6,621 bases of DNA from Deltaproteobacteria bacterium (GTDB lineage: Bacteria; Desulfobacterota; B13-G15): contig QMLK01000053.1 in the NCBI GenBank assembly GCA_003646705.1, positions 1-6,621 of the forward strand, given 5' to 3'. How positions within the stretch are numbered: position 1 is the stretch's first letter; each line of letters starts with the position of its first letter. Shown in pieces: positions 1 through 6,136 of the stretch. Under the pieces are notes generated by a model. That model saw nothing but the letters and a program-made list of their open reading frames with translations. It was not told the DNA's origin and ran no database searches. The position numbers were made by a program, and so were the translations under genes.

Positions 1-93
1 GCCTTGGCCTTGCTGGACTACACCGCCTGCTCCCCCGCGGTGAGGGCGAGGTTCCTACAGGAGGTTGAAGAACCAACAACCGAGGCCCACTAA
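1..93 (+). CDS. Possible 3' end of an unidentified convergent gene (partial)
   Basis: An open plus-strand frame enters from the left edge in phase 1 and stops at TAA 91-93, giving 30 residues that begin ALALLDYTACSP and end in EPTTEAH. Third codon positions are almost all G or C over the first 20 codons, as in the real genes here. The last 39 bp overlap the end of the antiporter gene on the other strand, so this would be a convergent tail-to-tail pair. I do not recognise the family from so short a tail. It could be chance, because open frames are common in GC-rich DNA; the sequence left of the window would decide. Confidence 0.35.
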   Translation, partial: ALALLDYTACSPAVRARFLQEVEEPTTEAH

Positions 94-972
94 GGCGAGG
101 ATCACCCCTTCCCTTCGGTCCAACACCCAGCCCGTCCGCATGAAGGCCACAAGGAGGGCCGAGAGCCCCACCAACAAGAAGAGGCTCCACAAGGCCTCCG
201 GACCCACCGTCAAGGGCCTGAAGAGGGCTGCCAGGCCCAGGGCCCCGAGGATGTTGAAGGTACAACTGCCGAGGATGTTCCCCGCGGAGATGCCGTAACG
301 CCCCTTCAACACCGCCACAAGCGATGTGACGAACTCCGGGGCCGAGGTCCCCGCTGCCACCACCGTCAGGCCGATGGCCCACTCCGAGATCCCCAGGGCC
401 TTGGCCAGGGCCGCTGCGGAGGAGACCAGGACCCTTCCCCCTCCGGCGATCATCAGAAGGCCTGCGAGGACCAAAAAGGGGTCCCACCAGCGGGCCCTCT
501 CCTCGAGGGAGGCCTCGGGGATCTCCTCCCTACGAGCGAAGAGGAAGACGAGATAGAACCCCAACAGCGCCAGGAACAGCCCACCCCCCCAGCTGCCCAA
601 GGGGGGCCAGAGGTAAAGGAGGGCCACAAGCAGAAGGGTCACCGCGATCACGAAGAGGCCGTCCCGGTAGACGATCCATGCCTCGGTCTTTAGGGCCCGC
701 ACCATCGCCACCCCGCCCAAGATGAAGCCGATGTTGAAGATGTTGGAGCCGACGACATTGCCCACGGAGATGGGGATGTAACCCCCTAAGGCCGCCTGAA
801 GGGTCACGGCCAACTCCGGGGCCGAGGTCCCGAAGGCGACCACCGTTAGGCCTATGACGAGCTCGGAAACCCGCAAGGCCTTGGCTATACGGGCGGAGCT
901 CTCGACCAACCAGGTGGCCCCCCACCAGAGGAGGACCGCGGCGAAGAGGAGTTTGAGGAACTCCAGGATCAA
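55..972 (-). CDS. Sodium/calcium exchanger family membrane protein (YrbG-like, CaCA superfamily)
   Basis: This 305-residue polytopic inner-membrane protein is predicted to exchange Ca2+ (or another cation) for Na+ or H+. It shows the family's two alpha-repeats. Repeat 1 has GTSAPE at residues 48-53 and GNVVGSNIFN at 71-80; repeat 2 has GTSAPE at 208-213 and GNILGSCTFN at 231-240. The glutamates of the two GTSAPE motifs (E53, E213) match the ion-binding acidic residues of the family. Hydrophobic segments before, inside and after each repeat fit about ten membrane helices, with a charged loop near 147-163 between the halves. Length is close to E. coli YrbG (about 325). The start is TTG 972-970, chosen because GAGGT lies 6 nt upstream and overlaps the purL stop; no ATG or GTG lies nearby in frame. 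It follows purL by 9 bp and is probably translationally coupled to it. Family assignment is firm; the transported ion is inferred. Confidence 0.93.
   Translation of the reverse strand: MILEFLKLLFAAVLLWWGATWLVESSARIAKALRVSELVIGLTVVAFGTSAPELAVTLQAALGGYIPISVGNVVGSNIFNIGFILGGVAMVRALKTEAWIVYRDGLFVIAVTLLLVALLYLWPPLGSWGGGLFLALLGFYLVFLFARREEIPEASLEERARWWDPFLVLAGLLMIAGGGRVLVSSAAALAKALGISEWAIGLTVVAAGTSAPEFVTSLVAVLKGRYGISAGNILGSCTFNILGALGLAALFRPLTVGPEALWSLFLLVGLSALLVAFMRTGWVLDRREGVILALVGLGCWFFNLL
332..351. repeat. Direct repeat copy 1, inside alpha-repeat 2 of the antiporter
   Basis: These 20 bases are identical to 812-831, exactly 480 bp (160 codons) away and in phase. They encode the GTSAPE motif region of the second alpha-repeat. 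Similarity continues with scattered mismatches to about position 400, so this is a DNA-level trace of the internal duplication of the exchanger and not a mobile repeat. Confidence 0.7.
812..831. repeat. Direct repeat copy 2, inside alpha-repeat 1 of the antiporter
   Basis: This is the partner of 332-351: 20 identical bases encoding the GTSAPE motif region of the first alpha-repeat. The flanking bases on the motif's N-terminal side, to about 880, remain similar to 352-400. Confidence 0.7.
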
Positions 973-984
973 GACAAGACCTCA
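970..984 (-). promoter_or_regulatory. Ribosome-binding site and TTG start of the antiporter gene, overlapping the purL stop
   Basis: On the minus strand the purL stop TGA (984-982) is part of TGAGGT (984-979), a Shine-Dalgarno sequence 6 nt before TTG 972-970. Another TTG at 977-975 is out of frame and hits a stop almost at once. Ribosomes terminating on purL would sit over this site, which suggests coupled translation. Confidence 0.65.
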
Positions 985-3966
985 GAAGGCCAGGGGACGA
1001 CACCAGGCCTCTTTGAGCTGGGAGATGGGTCGGTCCACTACCACCCTGCCGCTCAAGCCCACCAGCAGAAGTCGTCCTTCGGCCACCACCCTGCCCACCG
1101 GGGCGAAGGGCAGGCCCGCCATCAGCCCCTCGAAGGCCCCCTTACGGTCAGGGGGCACCGTCACTACGAACCTCCCTTGGGACTCGGAGAAGAGGAGGAA
1201 ATCGTCCCTGGAGACCCCTTCCCGGGGGACCTCCCTCAGGTCCACCTCCATCCCGAGGCCGCCGGCGAAGGCCGTCTCGGCCAAGGCCACCCCGAGGCCA
1301 CCGTCGGAGCAATCGTGACACGATGCCACCAGCCCCTCCCTTATGGCCTGATGGAGCCGCCTGAAGAGCTCCCTGCTCAGGAGCGCCCTCACCTTGGGCA
1401 CCTCGTTGCCCACCGCCCCCCTCATGGCGAAGTACTCCGACCCCCCCAGCTCCTCGTAGGTGGTCCCGAGGACGTAGACCAAGTGGCCCGGTGCCTTGGC
1501 GTCCATGGTCATCGACTGGCGCACATCGTCTATCTTGCTGATGACGGAGAAGAGGACCGTCGGGGGGATGGAGATCTTCAGCCCTCCGCCTATGTAGTCG
1601 TTCTTCATGCTGTCCTTGCCCGAGATGCAGGGCACGGAGAAGGCGGTGGTGAAGTCGTAGAGGGCCTTGTTGGCCCTGACCAATTGGGCCAATTTGTAGG
1701 GACCGTCGGGGTTCTTCTCCGAGGGGACAGGGTCGGGCCAGCAGAAGTTGTCCAAGGCCGCCATCCGTTCGGGATCGCCTCCCGCGGCCACGTTGTTCCT
1801 TATGGCCTCCTCGAGGGCACAGGCCGTCATCCAATAGGTGTCGATGTCCCCATAGCGGGGACAGATCCCATGGGAGACCACCACCCCTTCAAGGGACTCC
1901 AGGAGCGGCCTGAGGACCGCGGCGTCCTGGGGGCCATCGTCCCACAGGCCGCAGAGGGGCTTCACGACGCTGCCCCCCTGGACCTCGTGGTCGTACTGCC
2001 TCACGACCCACTCCTTGCTGCAGATGTTGAGCCTGGAGAGCATCCCCTCCAGGACCTCCCCCAGGTCATCGGGGGGCTCAAAGTCCGGCTCCCGATGCTC
2101 GGGCCTCCTCCAACGGGCCTCGAGCCGCATCCTGGGAACCCCTTCGTGGAAGAAGTCCATGTCGAGGTAGGCCACGGTCTGGCCCCTCCAGAGGCAGTGG
2201 AACTTCCCCGTGGAGGTGAAGCGGCCTATGACGGTGGCCTCCACCTCCATCTTGCGGCAGAGGGCCAAGAACTCCTCGACCTTCTCCGGGGCCACCGCCA
2301 GGGTCATGCGTTCCTGGGACTCGGACAACAGCACCTCCCAGGGGTCAAGGCCGGGGTACTTCAGCGGCACCCGATCGAGCCATATCTCACAGCCGCCGGG
2401 CCCCCGGGCCATCTCCCCCACCGAGGAGGAAAGCCCCCCTGCACCGTTGTCGGTTATGGACTTGTAGAGCCCCCGGTCCCTGGCGATGAGCAAACAGTCG
2501 AACATCCTCTTCTGGGTGATGGGATCGCCGATCTGGACGGCGCTCGAGGGGGAGGCCTCGTGCAATTCCTCCGAGGAGAAGGTGGCCCCGTGGATGCCGT
2601 CCTTGCCCACCCGTCCTCCCACCATGACCACCAGGTCCCCTGGATCGGCCCGTTTTAGGTGGGAGGGCTCCCCTTGGATCTGGCGGGGCATGATCCCACA
2701 GGTGCCGCAATAGACCAGGGGCTTGCCGAGGTAGCGCTCATCGAACACTATGGAGCCGTTCACCGTGGGGATGCCGCTCTTGTTCCCGCCATGCTCCACC
2801 CCCTCCCTGACCCCCTCGAGGATCCTCCTCGGGTGCAGTATCCGCGGGGGTAAGGGCTTATCGTAGTCGGGCGGGGCGAAGCAGAAGGCGTCGGTGTTGA
2901 AGATCAACTTGGACCCCTTGCCGGGGCCGAAGGGGTCGCGGTTGACCCCCACGATCCCCGTCAGGGCCCCACCGTAGGGGTCGAGGGCTGAGGGCGTGTT
3001 GTGGGTCTCCACCTTGAAGGTCAAGGCCCAGCGGTCGTTGAAGGCCCAAACCCCGGCGTAGTCCTCGAAGACCGAGAGGCACCGGTCCCGGTCGCCCAGC
3101 CGTCGCCTGATCTCCTCGGTGGAGCGACGGATGTAGGTGTCGAAGAGGCTGAGGATCCGCTCCTCGGCCCCGGTCTCCTCGTCCACGTAGAGGATCTCGG
3201 CCTTGAAGATCTTGTGCTTGCAGTGTTCGGACCAGGTCTGGGCGATGGCCTCGAGCTCCACGTCCGTGATCCCCTCGCCGATGCCGATCCGGAGCCGCTC
3301 CTCCCTGACCTCGGACCGCCTGAGATAGGCCACGATGGCCTTCATCTCCTCCAAACTCAGGGCCAAGAGCCGCTCCTGGCTCAAGCGCATCAAGGCCTCA
3401 TCGTCCAACTGCTGAAGGGGGAAGCGCTCCACCCGGCCGCCCTTGAGCCCTGTCACCTTAGGCACCGTGGGACCCACCCCCTTCTCGGGGTCCCATTCGA
3501 CGCGGCTCAAGACGACGAAGCGGTGGATCAGGGGGTTGCCCAGGTACTCGGTGGCGATCCGCCAGGCCTCTTCCCTGCTGAGCCGGCCCTTGATGAGGTA
3601 TTGGGTGGAGCTGTAGACCCGCTCATCGTCCCGGAGTTGGAGGTCGAGCCTGGCCATGAGGGCCTCCCTGGCGGTCCGGCCGACGTTGTCCGTCACCCCG
3701 GGGAGGAACCCTACCTCGATGAGCCAATCGAAATCGGACGCTATGGGCCGGTCGATGCTCCAGCGCTGCAGGATGGGATCGCTGTAAGGGCCTTGGGCGA
3801 GGGCCTCGAGCTGTTCCCGGGTAAGGGGGGCGTCTATCACATAGACCTCGACCCTCCTCACCTCCTCGACGGGGAGGCCCAAGTGTTCGAGGATCCCCCT
3901 CTTGACCTTTTCGGCCAGGGCGTCCCGGATCCCCTCCTTGAAGGTGACCTCAATCCGATGAGGCAA
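982..3966 (-). CDS. purL: Phosphoribosylformylglycinamidine synthase, PurS-like plus PurL form without glutaminase domain
   Basis: This is the cytoplasmic enzyme of the fourth step of de novo purine synthesis: FGAR + ATP + ammonia (from glutamine) to FGAM. The protein has 994 residues. Residues 3-155 hold two similar PurS-like segments (about 3-74 and 79-155). The synthetase core follows: SEHCKHK at 246-252, KVETHNTPSA at 318-327, DGIHGA at 456-461, QIGDP at 478-482, SESQERM at 548-554, then the second AIR-synthetase-like half with SGKDSMKN at 782-789, HDCSDGGLG at 884-892 and FSESQGRF at 926-933. It ends at 994 with no class I glutaminase, so a separate PurQ is needed; none is in the window. 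It is longer than small PurL (about 740) and shorter than E. coli PurL (about 1295). The motif usually written THNHPSA reads THNTPSA here. The start is TTG 3966-3964, the only plausible initiator: PurS-like sequence begins at residue 4 and no start codon lies just upstream in frame. The gene overlaps grpE by 17 bp. Confidence 0.96.
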   Translation of the reverse strand: MPHRIEVTFKEGIRDALAEKVKRGILEHLGLPVEEVRRVEVYVIDAPLTREQLEALAQGPYSDPILQRWSIDRPIASDFDWLIEVGFLPGVTDNVGRTAREALMARLDLQLRDDERVYSSTQYLIKGRLSREEAWRIATEYLGNPLIHRFVVLSRVEWDPEKGVGPTVPKVTGLKGGRVERFPLQQLDDEALMRLSQERLLALSLEEMKAIVAYLRRSEVREERLRIGIGEGITDVELEAIAQTWSEHCKHKIFKAEILYVDEETGAEERILSLFDTYIRRSTEEIRRRLGDRDRCLSVFEDYAGVWAFNDRWALTFKVETHNTPSALDPYGGALTGIVGVNRDPFGPGKGSKLIFNTDAFCFAPPDYDKPLPPRILHPRRILEGVREGVEHGGNKSGIPTVNGSIVFDERYLGKPLVYCGTCGIMPRQIQGEPSHLKRADPGDLVVMVGGRVGKDGIHGATFSSEELHEASPSSAVQIGDPITQKRMFDCLLIARDRGLYKSITDNGAGGLSSSVGEMARGPGGCEIWLDRVPLKYPGLDPWEVLLSESQERMTLAVAPEKVEEFLALCRKMEVEATVIGRFTSTGKFHCLWRGQTVAYLDMDFFHEGVPRMRLEARWRRPEHREPDFEPPDDLGEVLEGMLSRLNICSKEWVVRQYDHEVQGGSVVKPLCGLWDDGPQDAAVLRPLLESLEGVVVSHGICPRYGDIDTYWMTACALEEAIRNNVAAGGDPERMAALDNFCWPDPVPSEKNPDGPYKLAQLVRANKALYDFTTAFSVPCISGKDSMKNDYIGGGLKISIPPTVLFSVISKIDDVRQSMTMDAKAPGHLVYVLGTTYEELGGSEYFAMRGAVGNEVPKVRALLSRELFRRLHQAIREGLVASCHDCSDGGLGVALAETAFAGGLGMEVDLREVPREGVSRDDFLLFSESQGRFVVTVPPDRKGAFEGLMAGLPFAPVGRVVAEGRLLLVGLSGRVVVDRPISQLKEAWCRPLAF

Positions 3967-4513
3967 CCTCTTCGCTCTCCTCCCCTTTCGCCTTGGCCAC
4001 CACCACCTTGGCGGGCCTCAAGAGCCGGTCGTTGAGCATGTAGCCCTTCTGGACCTCGGAGATCACCTCCCCAGGGGGCGCCTCCTCGGACTCCATCTCC
4101 ATCACCGCCTCATGGCGTTCGGGGTCGAACTGCTCCCCCACGGCCTCGATGGGGGAGACGCCGAAGCGTCCCAGGACCTGATGGAACTGGGCCAATACCA
4201 GCTCTATCCCCTCCAGGATGGCCTCAGGGTCGCCCTTCTGTCTGGCGTGCTCCAGGGCTCGTTCTAGGTTGTCCACCACCGGGAGGAGCTCCCTCAGGAG
4301 CTCCTCGTTGCCGTAGCGTACAAGCTCCGCCTTCTCCCTGGCCACGCGCTTCTTGTAGTTCTCGAACTCGGCGTAAAGCCTCAGGAACTTGTCGTAGTGC
4401 TCCTGGGCCTCCTTCCTGGCCCCCTCCAGCTCCTCCTTCAACTCCTCCAAGAGCTCCTCAGGGCTCTTCTGCTCCTTTGGCTTCTCCTCTTTGGGCCTCT
4501 CCTCCTCGGCCAT
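3950..4513 (-). CDS. grpE: GrpE, nucleotide exchange factor of the DnaK chaperone
   Basis: GrpE acts as a homodimer in the cytoplasm and drives ADP release from DnaK, setting the pace of the Hsp70 folding cycle. The 187-residue protein is of normal length. It has a highly charged Glu/Lys-rich N-terminus (1-35), a long heptad-patterned helix (about 19-90) containing YAEFENYKKR (47-56) and LLPVVDNLERAL (76-87), and the C-terminal beta domain that contacts DnaK, with FDPERHEAV (129-137) and GYMLNDRLLRPAKVVVA (157-173). The start is ATG 4513-4511, with a perfect AGGAGG (4526-4521) 7 nt upstream. It lies 79 bp after the frame-restored hrcA stop and overlaps purL by 17 bp. dnaK and dnaJ, the usual next genes, are absent; purL takes their place. 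Confidence 0.97.
   Translation of the reverse strand: MAEEERPKEEKPKEQKSPEELLEELKEELEGARKEAQEHYDKFLRLYAEFENYKKRVAREKAELVRYGNEELLRELLPVVDNLERALEHARQKGDPEAILEGIELVLAQFHQVLGRFGVSPIEAVGEQFDPERHEAVMEMESEEAPPGEVISEVQKGYMLNDRLLRPAKVVVAKAKGEESEEVASSD
3964..3983 (-). promoter_or_regulatory. Ribosome-binding site and TTG start of purL, inside the grpE 3' end
   Basis: GGAGGAG (3983-3977, minus strand) lies 10 nt before TTG 3966-3964. The site sits within the last grpE codons, upstream of the grpE stop (3952-3950). The spacing is slightly long, but this is the only Shine-Dalgarno and start pair that retains the conserved PurS-like N-terminus. Confidence 0.55.
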
Positions 4514-4556
4514 GGCTCAACCTCCTCGGCGAGGGTGATTTGGAAAGGGCTTCATC

Positions 4557-4585
4557 AAAATAAACACCACACCGGGATCGCTCAA
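4557..4585 (-). promoter_or_regulatory. Possible promoter for grpE
   Basis: In the AT-richer gap between hrcA and grpE the minus strand reads TTGAGC (4585-4580), a 17-base spacer, then TATTTT (4562-4557). Each hexamer matches four of six sigma70 consensus bases. The upstream CTTGAGC slightly resembles a sigma32 -35 element, but no CCCCAT-type -10 follows. Transcription would begin around 4550, leaving a leader of about 35-40 nt before grpE. No CIRCE inverted repeat is present here. Confidence 0.35.
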
Positions 4586-4587
4586 GT

Positions 4588-4602
4588 CGCCCTCAAAGGG
4601 CG
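4588..4602 (-). repeat. Short inverted repeat across the restored hrcA stop codon
   Basis: The minus strand reads CGCCCT, loop TTG, AGGGCG: a perfect 6-bp GC-rich stem around the stop codon (4595-4593) of the frame-restored hrcA. No T-run follows, so it is not a convincing intrinsic terminator. It also lacks the CIRCE sequence and spacing. It may be a weak attenuating or mRNA-stabilising hairpin, or chance. Confidence 0.3.
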
Positions 4603-5647
4603 CCCCGCCAGTGAGTCTCTATCACATGGGAGAGGACCTTGGCGGTGTAATCGACCAAAGGGACGACGCGAGAATAGGCCATCCTTAAGGGACCTATCAC
4701 CCCCAGGATCCCAAGGCGTGGTCCTGCAGCCCGTAGGGGGAGAGGACGAGGCTACACATCTCCAGCCCCTCTATCCGCGACTCGGAGCCGATGAGGACCT
4801 GGACCCCTTCCTCCTTGAACTTTATGGCCTTGTCCAGGATCTCCAGCAGGCGGCCCTTCCGGTCCAGGGCCTCGAGCAATTGCCTCATCCGCCTGGCATC
4901 GGAGGAGAACTCCGGCTCCTGCAGGATCTGCGTCTGACCCTCTATGTAGACCTCCCTGTCCCCCTCCACCAACATGAGGGAGCGCCCCCCGATCTTCAGG
5001 GCCCGAGCCCTCAGGTCGTCGTAGGCCTTCCTCTCCCGCTCCACCTCCGCCATGAGGCGCTCCCTCACCTCCCTGAGGGGAAGGCCAGTGAGCATCTCGT
5101 TGAGGTACTCGGCCATGCGCCTGAGCTCTCCCTCGGGGAGGTCCTCATCGAGCTCCACCACACGGGTCTGGACCATCCCCGAGGAGGAGACGAAGAGCAC
5201 GAGGATCTGCTTCGGCCTGAGCCTGACGAACTCTATCCGTTTGAAGACCGTCTCCCGTAAGGGGGGCAACATCACGAGACCGGGGTAGTGACTGAAGGCC
5301 GCCACAAGCCGACACGCCCGCTTCATCAGGGCCGCAAGGTCCCCTCCGGGCTCCTCATAGAGGCGCTCGATCTGAGCCCGTTGCAAGGGGCTGAGCTCTT
5401 CGGGCTCCAGGAGCACATCGATGAAGAAGCGGAGGCCCTTCTCGGTGGGGATGCGACCTGCCGAGACGTGGGGTTGAAAGAGGTAGCCCATCTCCTCCAG
5501 GTCGGCCATCACGTTACGTATGGTGGCGGGGCTCAGGTTGAGGCTGCAGCGCTTTGCCACTGTCCGACTGCCCACTGGCTCGCCGGTCTCTATATACCCC
5601 TCCACCACGATCTTCAGGACCTCCTTCCCCCTGTCCGAGAAGGTCAT
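4593..5647 (-). CDS. hrcA: Heat-inducible transcription repressor HrcA, with a frameshift near the 3' end
   Basis: HrcA represses chaperone genes by binding CIRCE operators and is itself kept active by GroEL. The N-terminal winged helix-turn-helix (about 1-75) has the family pattern [20 protein letters not shown] (37-56), followed by [18 protein letters not shown] (60-77). The GAF-like and inserted domains follow, up to CSLVLSPYG. The frame opened at ATG 5647-5645 (GGAGGT 5658-5653, 5 nt upstream) stops at TGA 4699-4697 after 316 residues, ending in an atypical GSWG. Moving to the -1 frame just after L312-G313 restores the typical end, beginning [14 protein letters not shown] and continuing [10 protein letters not shown], to TGA 4595-4593. 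That gives about 351 residues, the normal family length. The tail is intact, so either one base is missing from the read or assembly, or the lesion is very recent. If real, the last 38 residues are replaced by three. The identity is firm; functional status is open. Confidence 0.9.
4697..4714 (-). other. Frameshift site in hrcA
   Basis: The minus strand reads TTG GGA TCC TGG GGG TGA in the hrcA frame, giving LGSWG and stop. Inserting one G into the GGG run at 4712-4710 gives TTG GGG ATC CTG GGG GTG, which reads LGILGV and continues as a normal HrcA C-terminus for 36 more codons to 4593. The run has only three Gs, and the context is not a canonical X XXY YYZ slippery heptamer, so programmed slippage is not obvious. 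Confidence 0.85.
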
Positions 5648-5667
5648 CCCCTACCTCCAAGGTCCTT

Positions 5668-5696
5668 AAGATAGTTGCCCGCCCCTGCCCTGTCAA
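5668..5696 (-). promoter_or_regulatory. Sigma70-type promoter for hrcA
   Basis: The minus strand carries a perfect -35 box TTGACA (5696-5691), a 17-base spacer and TATCTT (5673-5668, four of six -10 consensus bases). The -35 box includes the pgpA stop codon TGA (5695-5693). Transcription would start near 5661, leaving a leader of only about 14 nt that contains the hrcA Shine-Dalgarno sequence. No CIRCE repeat overlaps it, so self-repression by HrcA is not supported here. Confidence 0.6.
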
Positions 5697-6136
5697 CAAA
5701 GCCCAAGGAGGCCGAGGAGGGCTCGGGCGTAAAGGCCGGCCAGTACGTCATCGGCCATCACCCCTGCGCCGCCCCGAAGCCGTCGTTCCAGCCATCGAAT
5801 GGGCGGGGGCTTCAGGATGTCCATGGACCTGAAGAGGGCGAAGCCGAGCAGCACCGCCCAAGGGGAGGGATCTACGGCGGCCATGGTCACCAGGAATCCC
5901 ACCACCTCGTCCACCACTATGGCCGGGTGGTCTCTGCTGCCCAAGGCCTCCTCGGCCTTGGAGGCGGCGATACCTCCTGCGAGCAGCAGCAGGATCGTGG
6001 CGGCCAGATAGGACCAGAGGGGGAGGGGGTGAAGGAGGAACCAGAGGGGCACAGCCCCCAGGGTCCCCACGGTCCCTGGGGCCACGGGTGACCGGCCCAT
6101 CCCGCCCCAGGTGGCGAGCAGCAGGGAGGGCCTCAC
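5693..6136 (-). CDS. pgpA: Phosphatidylglycerophosphatase A
   Basis: PgpA removes the phosphate from phosphatidylglycerophosphate to give phosphatidylglycerol at the inner membrane. The 147-residue product shows the family's blocks in order: GRSPVAPGTVGTL (14-26), DHPAIVVDEVVG (69-80), LFRSMDILKPPPI (101-113) and RGGAGVMADDVLAG (121-134). Hydrophobic stretches near 27-57, 78-105 and the C-terminus fit membrane insertion. The length is slightly short of the usual 150-170. The frame is open far upstream into hisA, but the GTG at 6136-6134 is chosen because it follows a perfect AGGAGG, gives the expected N-terminus and forms a GTGA overlap with the hisA stop. It is tightly coupled to hisA; the hrcA promoter overlaps its stop codon. 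Confidence 0.95.
   Translation of the reverse strand: MRPSLLLATWGGMGRSPVAPGTVGTLGAVPLWFLLHPLPLWSYLAATILLLLAGGIAASKAEEALGSRDHPAIVVDEVVGFLVTMAAVDPSPWAVLLGFALFRSMDILKPPPIRWLERRLRGGAGVMADDVLAGLYARALLGLLGLC

Noticed and set aside
21..42. Inverted repeat (6-bp arms, 10-base loop) downstream of the antiporter, considered as a terminator
   Set aside because: No T-run follows in either direction, the loop is long, and the repeat may lie inside a plus-strand coding frame.
530..1003. Minus-strand open frame (157 codons) overlapping the antiporter and the purL end
   Set aside because: It is out of frame with both genes, has Arg/Gly/Pro-rich composition, and is fully explained by the overlapping antiporter gene.
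1177..2658. Long plus-strand open frame (493 codons) antisense to purL
   Set aside because: It lies wholly within purL, which has clear family motifs throughout. Its translation is rich in Gly, Pro, His and Leu with no recognisable domain, as expected for an antisense shadow in GC-rich DNA.
3001..4035. Plus-strand open frame (344 codons) across purL and grpE
   Set aside because: It spans two well-supported genes on the other strand, has low-complexity Leu/Gly/Pro-rich composition, and has no convincing ribosome-binding site or motif.
4514..4592. CIRCE operator before grpE
   Set aside because: Neither arm of TTAGCACTC-N9-GAGTGCTAA, nor a close variant, is present in this gap.
4700..4714. Programmed ribosomal frameshifting in hrcA
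   Set aside because: The sequence at the shift is not a standard slippery heptamer, I see no clear downstream stimulatory structure, and HrcA is not known to be made this way. A missing base is simpler.
4397..5260. Plus-strand open frame (287 codons) with a leucine-rich start across grpE and hrcA
   Set aside because: The leucine run is the complement of Glu/Lys-rich codons in the GrpE N-terminus. The frame overlaps two real genes and shows no family pattern.
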